A model generated the notes under the pieces. The model saw nothing but the letters and a program-made list of their open reading frames with translations, searched no databases and was not told where the DNA came from. Positions 1 to 10,618 of a stretch of DNA of 64,000 nt are shown one piece after another (the first letter of the stretch is position 1; every line of letters begins with the position of its first letter). Position numbers and translations under genes: made by a program. Location: contig NZ_BEWC01000001.1 of assembly GCF_003112575.1 (NCBI RefSeq), positions 806,001 to 870,000 on the forward strand, read 5' to 3'. Origin of the DNA: Streptomyces ardesiacus. Lineage in GTDB: Bacteria > Actinomycetota > Actinomycetes > Streptomycetales > Streptomycetaceae.

Positions 1-513
1 GTCGGTGAACCGTTCATGCACTACGAGTGGACGCTCTGGCTGATCCGCGTCGTCCTGGTGGTCGCCGTCGTCGCCCACGCCGTCTCCGCGTACCAGCTCA
101 GCCGCCGCGACATCAAGGCGCGGCCCAGCAAGTACGTGCACAAGAAGGCCCGTTCCAGCTATGCGACCCGCACCATGCGCTGGGGCGGGATCATCCTCGG
201 CCTCTTCATCGTCTGGCACGTCCTCGACCTGACCACCGGGACCGTGCACTCCGGCGGCTTCGAGTCCGGCAAGCCCTACCAGAACGTCGTGGACACCTTC
301 TCCACCTGGTACGGCAACGTCATCTACATCGTCGCGATGCTCGCCCTCGGCCTGCACATCAGGCACGGCTTCTGGAGCGCCGCCCAGACCCTCGGCGCCG
401 GCAGCCGTACCCGCGACCGCGCCCTGAAGACGACCGCGAACGTCCTCGCGCTGCTGCTCACGATCGGCTTCGTCGCCGTACCCGTGGGCGTCATGACCGG
501 AGTGGTGAGCTGA
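1..513 (+). CDS. sdhC: succinate dehydrogenase cytochrome b subunit, 5' end cut by window edge
   Basis: This is the membrane-anchor subunit that carries heme b and passes electrons from succinate oxidation to the quinone pool. The frame is open from base 1, so the gene begins upstream and only about 170 C-terminal residues are seen; family members are usually 200-240 residues. Hydrophobic segments lie near visible residues 12-30, 60-80, 105-125 and 145-168. Histidines in or near them ([24 protein letters not shown]) are the expected type of heme ligands. The stop precedes the sdhA ATG by one base, so the genes are co-transcribed. The single-anchor arrangement with sdhA and sdhB following is the actinobacterial order. 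Certain as to family; the N-terminus is not visible. Confidence 0.9.
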   Translation, partial: VGEPFMHYEWTLWLIRVVLVVAVVAHAVSAYQLSRRDIKARPSKYVHKKARSSYATRTMRWGGIILGLFIVWHVLDLTTGTVHSGGFESGKPYQNVVDTFSTWYGNVIYIVAMLALGLHIRHGFWSAAQTLGAGSRTRDRALKTTANVLALLLTIGFVAVPVGVMTGVVS

Positions 514-514
514 C

Positions 515-2460
<1,946 letters not shown>

Positions 2461-2464
<4 letters not shown>

Positions 2465-3207
2465 AGCTCACCCTGCGCGTCTGGCGGCAGCAGAACGCCG
2501 ACGCCGAAGGCCACATGTCCACGTACGAGGTGGACGGAATCTCCAGCGACATGTCCTTCCTGGAGATGCTCGACACCCTCAACGAGGAGCTCATCCTCAA
2601 GGGCGAGGACCCGGTCGCCTTCGACCACGACTGCCGCGAGGGCATCTGCGGCGCCTGCTCGCTCGTCATCAACGGCGACGCCCACGGCCCCGAGCGCACC
2701 ACCACCTGCCAGTTGCACATGCGGTCCTTCAAGGACGGCGACACCATCGACGTCGAGCCGTGGCGGGCCGCCGCCTTCCCGGTCGTCAAGGACCTGGTCG
2801 TCGACCGTTCCGCCTTCGACCGGATCATCCAGGCCGGCGGCTACATCACCGCGCCCACCGGCGCCGCGCCGGAGGCGCACGCCACGCCGGTGCCCAAGCC
2901 GGACGCCGACCTCGCCTTCGAGCACGCGGAGTGCATCGGCTGCGGCGCCTGCGTGGCGGCCTGCCCGAACGGGGCGGCGATGCTGTTCACGTCCGCGAAG
3001 GTGAACCACCTGAACGTCCTCCCGCAGGGCGCGCCCGAGCGCGAGACCCGGGTGCTCGACATGGTGGGGCAGATGGACGCGGAGGGCTTCGGCGGCTGCA
3101 CGCTCGCGGGCGAGTGCGCGACGGCCTGCCCGAAGGGGATCCCGCTGGTCTCCATCACCAGCATGAACAAGGAATGGCTGCGGGCCGCGCGGAAGGCGCG
3201 GCGGTAG
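2461..3207 (+). CDS. sdhB: succinate dehydrogenase iron-sulfur subunit
   Basis: This electron-transfer subunit of complex II links FAD in SdhA to the heme in SdhC. The 248-residue protein has a plant-type [2Fe-2S] ferredoxin domain with [16 protein letters not shown] and a later Cys in TTTCQLH (near residue 80). The C-terminal domain has two cysteine clusters, [14 protein letters not shown] (about 160) and [15 protein letters not shown] (about 215), which bind the [4Fe-4S] and [3Fe-4S] centres. The start ATG at 2461 overlaps the sdhA stop (ATGA), so translation is coupled. A UUCG-loop hairpin directly after the stop ends the operon. All cluster ligands are intact. Confidence 0.96.
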
Positions 3208-3213
3208 CGCCCC

Positions 3214-3231
3214 CGCGCCCTTCGGGGCGCG
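3214..3231 (+). terminator. sdhCAB terminator hairpin
   Basis: A perfect 7-bp GC stem (CGCGCCC with GGGCGCG) closes on a TTCG tetraloop, starting six bases after the sdhB stop. The following sequence GTTGTGTG is only moderately T-rich, as is usual in Streptomyces. Confidence 0.7.
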
Positions 3232-3416
3232 TTGTGTGAACGTTCGCCGACAAGGTGCGGACGGGCGGGGCCGGGGGAGGTGCTCCCCCCGGCCCCGTCT
3301 CGCGTGCGCGCCCGGGATTCAGGAAGCGCACATCCGCTCTCCCGGCAGTCGTCATGCGCAGTACAGCCGGCGTCGGAAGAACTGGGGCGGACCCGTCCCC
3401 CGGCCCAGGAGCACCC

Positions 3417-4202
3417 ATGACCGGCGTACTGACCGCTGACCGCCCCCACAAGCCCGCCGCGCCCCGCCGCTACACGGTCGCCCTCGCCCGCGACGAGGAG
3501 GACGTGCGGGCCGCGCAACGGCTGCGCCACGACGTCTTCGCCGGAGAGATGGGCGCGCTGCTGGCGAGCCCCCGGCCCGGGCACGACGTCGACCCCTTCG
3601 ACGCGTACTGCGACCACCTGCTCGTGCGCGAGGAGACGACCGGGCAGGTCGTCGGGACCTACCGGCTGCTGCCGCCGGAGCGCGCCGCGGTCGCCGGACG
3701 GCTGTACGCCGAGAACGAGTTCGACCTCGCGCCGCTGGACGCGATCCGCCCCGGACTGGTCGAGGTGGGCCGTTCCTGCGTGCACCCCGACCACCGCGAC
3801 GGCGCCGTCATCGGCCTCATCTGGGCCGGGATCGCCCGCTACATGACCGACCGGGGCCACGCGTGGCTGGCGGGCTGCTGCTCCCTCCCGCTCGCCGACG
3901 GCGGAATGCTCGCCGCCGGCACCTGGGAGCGGGTGCGTACCAAGCACCTGGCTCCCGAGGAGTACCGGGTACGCCCGCTGCTGCCGTGGGTCCCGCGCCC
4001 GGCGTCCCCCGCCGCGCCGCCCCGCGCCCGCACCGAGCTGCCGGCGCTGCTGCGCGGCTACCTCCGGCTCGGCGCCTGGGTGTGCGGGGAACCCGCCCAC
4101 GACGCGGACTTCGGCGTCGCCGATCTGTACGTGCTGCTGCCGATGGACCGCGTCGACCCGCGCTACCTGCGGCACTTCCTCTCGCTGGTACCGGCCCGAT
4201 GA
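3417..4202 (+). CDS. olsB: OlsB-like acyl-ACP N-acyltransferase (GNAT fold), ornithine-lipid synthesis
   Basis: The predicted role is the first step of ornithine-lipid synthesis, moving a 3-hydroxyacyl group from acyl carrier protein to the alpha-amino group of ornithine. The 261-residue protein shows the features of this GNAT branch: RLRHDVFAGEMGA near residue 35, an HDVDPFDAYCDHLLV block around 58, VVGTYRLLPPE, then VEVGRSCVHPDHRDG and the helix after it as the acyl-donor loop. The chosen ATG has an AGGAG site six bases upstream; the open frame to 3255 has no good start. The stop overlaps the next ATG (4199), coupling it to an OlsA-like O-acyltransferase, which is the second enzyme of the same pathway. 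An alternative is another haemolysin-like acyltransferase, but the pairing favours OlsB. Confidence 0.8.
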   Translation: MTGVLTADRPHKPAAPRRYTVALARDEEDVRAAQRLRHDVFAGEMGALLASPRPGHDVDPFDAYCDHLLVREETTGQVVGTYRLLPPERAAVAGRLYAENEFDLAPLDAIRPGLVEVGRSCVHPDHRDGAVIGLIWAGIARYMTDRGHAWLAGCCSLPLADGGMLAAGTWERVRTKHLAPEEYRVRPLLPWVPRPASPAAPPRARTELPALLRGYLRLGAWVCGEPAHDADFGVADLYVLLPMDRVDPRYLRHFLSLVPAR

Positions 4203-5038
4203 GCGGCTGGCTGCCCGTCGCGCCCTGCACCCCCGCCCTGTGCGTGGAGGCTCCCCGCGACGCGGTGGCCGTGCCGCGCGCCGTACTGCGGCTCACGGCG
4301 GTCGCCGCGCTGCTCCTCGCCGGGTTCGCCGCCGTACTCGCGCCGTCCGGTCTGCGGCGCCGGCTGCCCGCGGCCCTGGTGCGGGGCTGGTGCCGGTGGG
4401 TGGTGCGGGCCGCGGGCGTCAAGGTCCGCGTCACGGGCGCCGCCGCCCCCGAGGGCGGGCTGCTCCTCGTCGCCCACCACGTCTCCTGGCTCGACATCCC
4501 GCTGCTGGCCGCCGTACGCCCGGCCAGGATGCTCGCCAAGACCGAGATCCGGCACTGGCCGGTGGCGGGCGGGCCGGCCGCACGCGCCGGGGTGCTGTTC
4601 ATCGACCGGGACCGGCTGCGGGCGCTGCCGGACACGGTCCGCGCGATCGCCGGGGCCCTGCGCGCGGGCGCCGCGGTGGCCGCCTTTCCCGAGGGCAGCA
4701 CCTGGTGCGGACGCAGCCGGGGGTCCTTCACGCGGGCCGTTTTCCAGGCCGCCCTAGACGCCGGCGTGCCGGTCCAGCCGGTGCGGATCAGCTATCGCGC
4801 CGGGACGCGGGCGGTGAGCACGACGCCCGCGTTCGTCGGCCCGGACACGCTGCTCGCCTCCGTCTGGCGGGTGGCGTCGGCGCGGGGCCTGACCGCCGAG
4901 GTGGAGGTGTGCCCCGCCGTGCCGTCCGGCCGGCACCGCGACCGCCGCCGCCTCGCCGCGGCCGCCGAGCGCGCGGTGCACGGCCGGGACGACGGTCACC
5001 CCGGGAAAGCACATTCGAAAAGTATGTGCGCTTTGTGA
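4199..5038 (+). CDS. olsA: PlsC-type acyltransferase, probable OlsA (lyso-ornithine lipid O-acyltransferase)
   Basis: The 279-residue membrane-associated acyltransferase carries the PlsC signature HX4D (HVSWLD, near residue 98), an IDRDR block, and FPEGST near residue 162 for phosphate or head-group binding. A hydrophobic helix lies near residues 28-45. Overlap of its ATG with the upstream stop, and the OlsB-like partner, suggest it adds the second, ester-linked acyl chain to lyso-ornithine lipid. It could instead act as 1-acylglycerol-3-phosphate acyltransferase, since the motifs are shared. The C-terminus ends with a short basic tail and a stop 72 bases before the PRC-barrel gene. Confidence 0.8.
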   Translation: MSGWLPVAPCTPALCVEAPRDAVAVPRAVLRLTAVAALLLAGFAAVLAPSGLRRRLPAALVRGWCRWVVRAAGVKVRVTGAAAPEGGLLLVAHHVSWLDIPLLAAVRPARMLAKTEIRHWPVAGGPAARAGVLFIDRDRLRALPDTVRAIAGALRAGAAVAAFPEGSTWCGRSRGSFTRAVFQAALDAGVPVQPVRISYRAGTRAVSTTPAFVGPDTLLASVWRVASARGLTAEVEVCPAVPSGRHRDRRRLAAAAERAVHGRDDGHPGKAHSKSMCAL

Positions 5039-5110
5039 TGTTTGTGCCGTTTCCTCACGGCTGGATACGGACAGTCGGAAAGCAGGCACCCGAAAGGAGG
5101 GTGATGGCAG

Positions 5111-6037
5111 ATGATCACCCGTGAAGAGATCGCCAACGTCCTGGACCAGCCGGTCTACGACGGGGACGGCAACAAGATCGGCGACGCGAAGCATGTCTTC
5201 TTCGACGACATGACCGGGCGCCCCGAGTGGGTGAGTGTCAAGACGGGCATGTTCGGCTCCGCCGAGTCCTTCGTGCCCATCCGTGACGCCGCGCTGGTAC
5301 AGGACCACCTCGAGGTTCCCTACGGCAAGGACCAGGTCAAGGGCGCGCCCTCTGTCGACGTCGACGCGGGCGGCCATCTGTCGGAGACCGAGGAGCACCG
5401 GCTCTACGACTACTACGGCATCAACTGGGACAGCGTGCTGTCCGAGGCCGAGCGCACCGACGACGGCCGCTTCGCCGCCGGGCCGGGCACGGCGGGCGCG
5501 GCCGGAGCCGCCGGGACCGCCGGAGCCGCCGGGACCGCGGGCGCGGCGGGTGCCGCGGGGCTGGCCGGAACGGCGGGCGGCACGACGGGCCGCGAGGACG
5601 CCGCGGGACGCGAGGGCATGCGCGGCGACGAGGCCATGACCCGCTCCGAGGAGCAGATGCGCGTCGGCGTCGAACGCCACGAGTCGGGCCGGGCCCGGCT
5701 GCACAAGTACGTGGTCACGGAAGAGGTCCAGCAGACCGTTCCGCTGACCCACGAGGAGGTCCGCGTCGTGCGCGAGCCCATCACGGACGCCAACCGCGAC
5801 GAGGCCATGGCCGGACCCGAGATCAGCGAGGCCGAGCACGAGGTCACGCTGCACGCGGAACGCCCCGTCGTGGAGACGGAGACGGTGCCGGTGGAGCGGG
5901 TCCGGATGACCACGGAGGAACTCACCGAGAACGAGACGGTGCGCGGCCAGGTCCGCAAGGAGCGCATCGAGGCCGAGACCGAGACCTTCACCGAGGACGA
6001 GAGGGGGCGGGGCGACATGCGGCGGGGCCGCGAGTGA
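5111..6037 (+). CDS. PRC-barrel and DUF2382 domain stress protein
   Basis: The 308-residue protein has an N-terminal PRC-barrel (residues about 1-85, starting EEIANVLDQPVYDGDGNKIG) and a C-terminal DUF2382 region (about 185-290) rich in Glu, Arg and Thr. Between them is a low-complexity Ala/Gly linker (about 124-160) built from short GTAGAAG-like repeats. The start is ATG 5111, preceded by AAAGGAGG at 5092-5099; a nearer ATG at 5104 opens only six codons. Proteins of this type in actinomycetes and Deinococcus accompany osmotic and desiccation stress, but the biochemical role is unknown. It is the last plus-strand gene before a convergent UvrA-like gene; a perfect inverted repeat separates them. 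Confidence 0.85.
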   Translation: MITREEIANVLDQPVYDGDGNKIGDAKHVFFDDMTGRPEWVSVKTGMFGSAESFVPIRDAALVQDHLEVPYGKDQVKGAPSVDVDAGGHLSETEEHRLYDYYGINWDSVLSEAERTDDGRFAAGPGTAGAAGAAGTAGAAGTAGAAGAAGLAGTAGGTTGREDAAGREGMRGDEAMTRSEEQMRVGVERHESGRARLHKYVVTEEVQQTVPLTHEEVRVVREPITDANRDEAMAGPEISEAEHEVTLHAERPVVETETVPVERVRMTTEELTENETVRGQVRKERIEAETETFTEDERGRGDMRRGRE

Positions 6038-6065
6038 CCGTCGCCCGACGTCAGCGCGGGACCGT

Positions 6066-6092
6066 GCGCCGGTGAACCGGGTTCACCGGCGC
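6066..6092. terminator. bidirectional terminator hairpin
   Basis: A 12-bp perfect inverted repeat with a 3-base loop (GCGCCGGTGAAC, CGG, GTTCACCGGCGC) lies between two convergent genes and overlaps the last codons of the UvrA-like gene. Confidence 0.7.
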
Positions 6093-8428
6093 TCCCCGCC
6101 GTCCAGGGCCCGCGCCAGATAGGGCGCCGTGGCGCTCCCCGCAGCCCGCGCCACCTCGCCGGGCGTCCCCGCCGCCACGATCCGGCCCCCGGCGTCGCCG
6201 CCGCCCGGCCCCAGGTCGATCACGTGGTCGGCGCCCGCCACCACACCCATGTCGTGCTCGACGACGACCACCGTGTGCCCGGCGTCCACGAGGCCGTGCA
6301 ACTGGCGCATCAGCACCTCGACATCGGCCGGGTGCAGACCGGTCGTCGGCTCGTCGAGGAGGTACAGGGTGTGCCCGCGGCGTCCCCGCTGCAGCTCGCT
6401 CGCCAGCTTGATGCGCTGCGCCTCCCCGCCGGACAGCTCCGTGGCCGGCTGGCCGAGCCGCAGATAGCCGAGGCCGACGTCCAGCAGCGCGGCCAGACTG
6501 CGGGCCGCCGCGGGCGTGTCCGCGAAGAACTCCGCCGCGCCCTCCACCGTCAGGTCCAGCACCTCGGCGATGTTCCGCCCCCGGTACGTCACTTCGAGCG
6601 TCTCGGGGTTGTAGCGCGCCCCGCCGCAGTCGGGGCACGGTGCGTACGTGCTCGGCAGGAAGAGCAGCTCGACGCTGACGAAACCCTCGCCCTGGCAGGT
6701 CTCGCAGCGCCCTCCCGCCACGTTGAACGAGAACCGGCCCGCGCCGTACCCCCGCTGCCGTGCCGGGCCGGTGGCGGCGAAGACCTTGCGCACCACGTCG
6801 AACAGGCCCGTGTACGTGGCCAGGTTGGAGCGCGGGGTGCGGCCGATCGGCCGCTGGTCCACGGAGACCAGCCGGTCCACGCCCGCCAGGTCCTCGGTGA
6901 TCTCGCCGACCAGGGTCGACTTCCCCGAGCCGGACACGCCGGTGACCGCGGTCAGCACCCCGAGCGGGATCCGCGCGGTCACCCCGCGCAGGTTGTGCCG
7001 GGTCACCGGACCGACCGTCAGCGTGCCCCGCGGGACGCGCACCTCGCGGACGGGCGCGGGGGAGCGGCCGAAGAGGTGACGGGCGGTGGCGGACTCCGCG
7101 ACCTCGGCCAGCCCGTCCACCGGGCCGCTGTACAGCACCCGCCCGCCGTGCTCGCCGGCCCCGGGACCGACGTCCACGATCCAGTCGGCACGGCGCATCA
7201 CACCGAGGTGGTGCTCCACCACGAACACCGAGTTCCCGGCCGCCTTCAGCCGCTCCAGCACCGTCAGGAGCGCCTCGGTGTCCGCCGGGTGCAGGCCCGC
7301 CGAGGGCTCGTCGAGGACGTACACCACCCCGAACAGCCCGGAGCGCAACTGGGTGGCCAGCCGCAGCCGCTGCAGCTCGCCCGCCGACAGGGTCGGGGTG
7401 GGACGGTCGAGGCTCAGGTAACCGAGCCCCAGCTCGACGACGGGCGCGATCCGGGAGAGGAGGTCCTCGGTCAGCACCCTGGCCGTCTCGCCCTCGGTCG
7501 GCAGCAGCGCGGCCAGTTCGGTGAGCGGCAGCGCGGCCAGCTCGGCCACGGTGCGGCCGCCGACGGTCACCGCGAGGGACTCGGCCCGCAGCCGGCCGCC
7601 GCCGCACACCGGGCAGGGCGCGCTGGTCAGGAAACGCTCCGCCTTCGCCCGCAGCGTCGCGCTCCTGGAGTCCGCGAACGTCTTCATCACGTAGCGCCGG
7701 GCGCTCATGTACGTGCCCTGGTACGGCCGCTGGATGCGGCCCGCCTCGCGCACCGGATGCACCGTGACCACCGGCTGCTCGTCGGTGAACAGGATCCACT
7801 CCCGCTGCTCGGCGGGCAGTTCGCGCCAGGGCCGGTCCACGTCGTGGCCGAGCGCGTCGAGGACGTCCCGCAGGTTCTTGCCCTGCCAGGCACCCGGCCA
7901 GGCCGCGATCGCACCGTCGCGGACCGACAGCGACGGGTCCGGGACCAGCAGTTCCTCGGTGGTGCGGTGCACCCGGCCGAGCCCGTGACACTCGGGGCAG
8001 GCCCCGGCCGCCGTGTTGGGCGAGAAGGCGTCGGAGTCCAGCCGTTCGGCGCCCGGCGGGTAGTCGCCCGCGCGGGAGAAGAGCATCCGCAGGGAGTTGG
8101 AGAGGTTGGTGACCGTCCCCACCGAGGAGCGGGACGTCGGCGCCGACCGCCGCTGCTGCAGCGACACCGCGGGCGGCAGCCCGGTGATCCCGCCCACCTT
8201 CGGCGCGCCCACCTGGTGGATCAGCCGCCGGGCGTACGGCGCGACCGACTCGAAGTAGCGCCGCTGCGCCTCGGCGTAGACCGTGCCGAAGGCCAGCGAG
8301 GACTTCCCCGAGCCGGAGACACCGGTGAAGACCGCCACCACGTCACGGGGGACGTCCACGTCGACGCCCTGGAGATTGTGCTCACGGGCGTCGCGCACGC
8401 GGACGTACGGGTCGTGGGGGCTGTGCAT
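6083..8428 (-). CDS. UvrA-like excinuclease ATPase lacking the UvrB-binding insert (UvrA2 class)
   Basis: The 781-residue double ABC ATPase is shorter than true UvrA (about 940-1000). It has two Walker A motifs (GVSGSGKSS near residue 33 and GVSGSGKST near 510) and two ABC signatures (LSAGELQRLRLA and LSGGEAQRIKLA). Zinc-finger cysteine pairs occur as CPECHGLG, CPVCGGG, CETCQGEG and CPDCGG. These features match class II UvrA proteins, linked to DNA repair or to tolerance of DNA-binding drugs such as daunorubicin (DrrC). The interaction insert for UvrB appears missing, so it probably does not replace UvrA in classical excision repair. The start ATG is preceded by an ACGGAG site. It is transcribed alone, 44 bases downstream of the LLM oxidoreductase gene on the same strand. 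Confidence 0.88.
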   Translation of the reverse strand: MHSPHDPYVRVRDAREHNLQGVDVDVPRDVVAVFTGVSGSGKSSLAFGTVYAEAQRRYFESVAPYARRLIHQVGAPKVGGITGLPPAVSLQQRRSAPTSRSSVGTVTNLSNSLRMLFSRAGDYPPGAERLDSDAFSPNTAAGACPECHGLGRVHRTTEELLVPDPSLSVRDGAIAAWPGAWQGKNLRDVLDALGHDVDRPWRELPAEQREWILFTDEQPVVTVHPVREAGRIQRPYQGTYMSARRYVMKTFADSRSATLRAKAERFLTSAPCPVCGGGRLRAESLAVTVGGRTVAELAALPLTELAALLPTEGETARVLTEDLLSRIAPVVELGLGYLSLDRPTPTLSAGELQRLRLATQLRSGLFGVVYVLDEPSAGLHPADTEALLTVLERLKAAGNSVFVVEHHLGVMRRADWIVDVGPGAGEHGGRVLYSGPVDGLAEVAESATARHLFGRSPAPVREVRVPRGTLTVGPVTRHNLRGVTARIPLGVLTAVTGVSGSGKSTLVGEITEDLAGVDRLVSVDQRPIGRTPRSNLATYTGLFDVVRKVFAATGPARQRGYGAGRFSFNVAGGRCETCQGEGFVSVELLFLPSTYAPCPDCGGARYNPETLEVTYRGRNIAEVLDLTVEGAAEFFADTPAAARSLAALLDVGLGYLRLGQPATELSGGEAQRIKLASELQRGRRGHTLYLLDEPTTGLHPADVEVLMRQLHGLVDAGHTVVVVEHDMGVVAGADHVIDLGPGGGDAGGRIVAAGTPGEVARAAGSATAPYLARALDGGERR

Positions 8429-8472
8429 CGCGGGGAACTCCGTACGGTGGGAGGGGGACAAACTCCGCGATT

Positions 8473-9492
8473 CTACGCCGGGGTGCCTGGCGGTGCCGTG
8501 CCGGTGACCCGGGCGAGCCGCCGGTAGGAGCCCAGCAGCGCCCCGCGGTCGTAGGTGCTGGTGGTGACCAGGACCTCCTGCGCGCCGGTCTCCTTCACCA
8601 GCGTCTCCAGCTCGTCGGCGACCTGCTCCTCGGTGCCGGCGATGTGGCCCGCGAGTCCCGCGTCGTACAGGTCGCGTTCCTTCCCGGTCATCGTCCGGGC
8701 CTCGACCTCCTCGGCCCGGGGCAGCGGCGGGAAGGAGCCGCGGGTGCGGGCGTGGGCCATGGACCACGCCTCCGGGACCAGGAGCCGCCGGGCCGCCCCG
8801 GGGGTCGCGGCCACCGCGACGGTGCCGGAGACGACGACGTAGGGCTCCCGGCTCCACTCGGAGGGGCGGAACCCGGCGCGGTAGCGGTCGATGCCGCGGC
8901 GCATCCGGTCCCGGTCGCGCAGGTCCCCGATGACCATCGGCAGGCCGGCACGGGCGGCGACGGCCGCTCCCTCGCCCATGGCCAGCACGAACGGCGGCAC
9001 GGTCAGCCCCTCCGCGGGACGCGCGTGCACGCCCGTGGGCGAGGTGCCCCGGAACCAGCCGAGCAGCTCGGCCAGTTGCGCGTCGAAGTCCTCCGCGTCG
9101 TCCTTGTCCCGGCCCAGCGCCCGGCGCACGCCGTCGGTGAAGCCCACCGAGCGGCCGAGCCCCATGTCGATCCGGCCGGGGAAGAGCGACTCCAGGACGC
9201 CGAACTGCTCGGCGACGACCAGCGGCCGGTGGTTGGGCAGCATCACGCCCCCGGTGCCCACGCGGATGCGGTGCGTGGCCCCGGCCACGGCGGCGGCGAG
9301 GACGGTCGGCGCCGACCCGGCCACGCCGGGCACGCCGTGGTGCTCCGCCACCCAGAACCGGTGGTAGCCGAGCCGCTCCGCCTCCCGTGCCAGCTCCACC
9401 GTGTCGCGCAGCGCCTCCCCGGCGCTGTGGCCCGCCCGGACGCGGGAGCGGTCGAGGACGGAGAAGCGGGTGGCGGCGAGTGCTGAGGTCAC
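8473..9492 (-). CDS. luciferase-like monooxygenase (LLM class flavin-dependent oxidoreductase, MsnO8 type)
   Basis: The 339-residue protein has the bacterial-luciferase TIM-barrel pattern: FSVLDRS near residue 8, LAREAERLGYHRFWVAEHH near 33, RIRVGTGGVMLPNHRPL near 77 and FPGRIDMGLGR near 105. It belongs to the single-component-type LLM group that uses FMN or F420; the cofactor cannot be told from sequence alone. The GTG at 9492 is chosen because homology starts directly after it; the ribosome site is weak. It may be co-transcribed with the UvrA-like gene 44 bases downstream. The substrate is unknown. Confidence 0.85.
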   Translation of the reverse strand: MTSALAATRFSVLDRSRVRAGHSAGEALRDTVELAREAERLGYHRFWVAEHHGVPGVAGSAPTVLAAAVAGATHRIRVGTGGVMLPNHRPLVVAEQFGVLESLFPGRIDMGLGRSVGFTDGVRRALGRDKDDAEDFDAQLAELLGWFRGTSPTGVHARPAEGLTVPPFVLAMGEGAAVAARAGLPMVIGDLRDRDRMRRGIDRYRAGFRPSEWSREPYVVVSGTVAVAATPGAARRLLVPEAWSMAHARTRGSFPPLPRAEEVEARTMTGKERDLYDAGLAGHIAGTEEQVADELETLVKETGAQEVLVTTSTYDRGALLGSYRRLARVTGTAPPGTPA

Positions 9493-9609
9493 ACGAGGTT
9501 CAACACCCGCGCGCCGCACAGATTCCCGGACCCGGTGCGCGGTACGGATGCCCGGCGGCATCCGGCATCCGTTCCCGGCCGCGCGGTCCGGGCGTTCTAG
9601 GGTGGCCGG

Positions 9610-10101
9610 GTGAGCGACAGCAGCAGGCCCCCGGTGGCCGTGTTCGACCTGGACAACACTCTCGCCGACACCGCGCACCGGCAGCGGTTCCTGGAACGCA
9701 GGCCGCGCGACTGGGACGCGTTCTTCGCCGCCGCGCCGCACGATCCGCCGCTCGCGGAGGGCATCGCGCTGGTGCGGGAGAGCGCGCGGGAGTGCGAGGT
9801 CGTCTACCTGACCGGACGGCCCGAGCGCTGCCGCCGCGACACCCTCGACTGGCTGGCCGCCCACGGCCTGCCCGAGGGCACCGTGCACATGCGCGGCAAC
9901 GCCGACCGCAGGCCCGCCCGGCGCACCAAGCTGGAGATCCTGCGGCACCTCGCGCGCACCCGTGAGGTCCGGATCCTGGTGGACGACGACGAACTGGTCT
10001 GCGACGACGCCGAACGGGCCGGATTCCCCGTGCTCCGGGCGCGCTGGGCGGCGCGGTCGGCCGAGCTGCGCGCGGCGCAGGAGCGCGAGGGCCGCACCTG
10101 A
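9610..10101 (+). CDS. HAD-superfamily phosphatase, polynucleotide-kinase 3'-phosphatase type
   Basis: The 163-residue single-domain HAD phosphatase carries motif I FDLDNTLADT near residue 14 (nucleophile and general acid Asp), motif II VYLTGRPERCRRDT near 60, a Lys in motif III (TKLEILRHL, about 107) and acidic motif IV VDDDELVCDDA near 124. This set resembles the phosphatase domain of T4 polynucleotide kinase and related small acid phosphatases, so a phosphomonoester substrate is likely. The GTG start lies 117 bases from the divergent luciferase-like gene, so the two promoters share this gap. It ends 50 bases before the convergent dodecin gene. Confidence 0.8.
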   Translation: MSDSSRPPVAVFDLDNTLADTAHRQRFLERRPRDWDAFFAAAPHDPPLAEGIALVRESARECEVVYLTGRPERCRRDTLDWLAAHGLPEGTVHMRGNADRRPARRTKLEILRHLARTREVRILVDDDELVCDDAERAGFPVLRARWAARSAELRAAQEREGRT

Positions 10102-10107
10102 GGGACG

Positions 10108-10140
10108 GCACCGGCCGGGCGGGCTCCGGGGTGCCGGTGC
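10108..10140. terminator. possible bidirectional terminator
   Basis: A 7-bp perfect repeat (GCACCGG at 10108-10114 with CCGGTGC at 10134-10140) spans a GC-rich loop between the convergent HAD phosphatase and dodecin genes. Confidence 0.45.
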
Positions 10141-10150
10141 TCCGCCGGTG

Positions 10151-10366
10151 TCAGTCCGACTCCTCCAGGCGGAAGCCGAGCTTGAGACCGACCTGCCAGT
10201 GCGCGACCTGCCCGTCCTCGATCTGGCCGCGCACCTGAGTCACCTCGAACCAGTCCAGTTTGCGCAGGGTCTGCGAGGCGCGGGTGATGGCGTTGCGGAC
10301 GGCCTGGTCGACGCCGTCGGGCGAGGTGCCGACGACCTCGGTGACCCGGTAGGTGTGGTTCGACAT
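10151..10366 (-). CDS. dodecin family flavin-binding protein
   Basis: The 71-residue protein has the typical dodecin sequence: HTYRVTEVVGTSPDGVDQAV at the start, NAITRASQTLRKLDWFEV in the middle helix-strand turn, and GQVAHWQVGLKLGFRLEE at the end. The Trp in LDWFEV and the Gln in HWQVG are the isoalloxazine-stacking and contacting positions. Dodecins form dodecamers that store or buffer flavins or CoA. The length is exactly that of the family. An upstream GGGAAGG-type site precedes the ATG. It stands alone, divergent from the sugar-binding lipoprotein gene. Confidence 0.95.
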   Translation of the reverse strand: MSNHTYRVTEVVGTSPDGVDQAVRNAITRASQTLRKLDWFEVTQVRGQIEDGQVAHWQVGLKLGFRLEESD

Positions 10367-10481
10367 GCCGGTGCTCCCTTCCGCGGGGCAGCGGTGTGTG
10401 CTGCGTCACTCCACCGTGCCCCAAGTCGGGACGGAGCGCGAGGCATCGGCCTTGGGGGTGGAAACCCTCCGCTACCTCCCC

Positions 10482-10510
10482 TTGACGTTTGTAATGGTCC
10501 ATACCAAAAT
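10482..10510 (+). promoter_or_regulatory. promoter with embedded DasR-like operator upstream of the sugar-binding lipoprotein
   Basis: TTGACG (10482-10487) and CAAAAT (10505-10510) are spaced by 17 bases. Between them and overlapping the -10 is TGGTCCATACCA (10495-10506), an inverted repeat whose half sites TGGT and ACCA equal those of the GlcNAc repressor site dre (TGGTCTAGACCA) and of the chitinase promoter repeats. The match is seen; regulation by DasR or another GntR regulator is inference. Confidence 0.5.
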
Positions 10511-10618
10511 CCCAGACACCCGTTCGAGCCTCGGGCTCGTCCCCCACGTCGGGTCTCCCTTCGCGTGTGCAGGACGCACCTGCCCCCGCCCTCTGTTCGT
10601 CAGTCAGAAGGACCCCTC

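Noticed and set aside
5040..5070. SigB-like promoter before the PRC-barrel gene (GTTT ... GGATAC)
   Set aside because: The spacings found are 10 or 19 bases, outside the 14-16 range.
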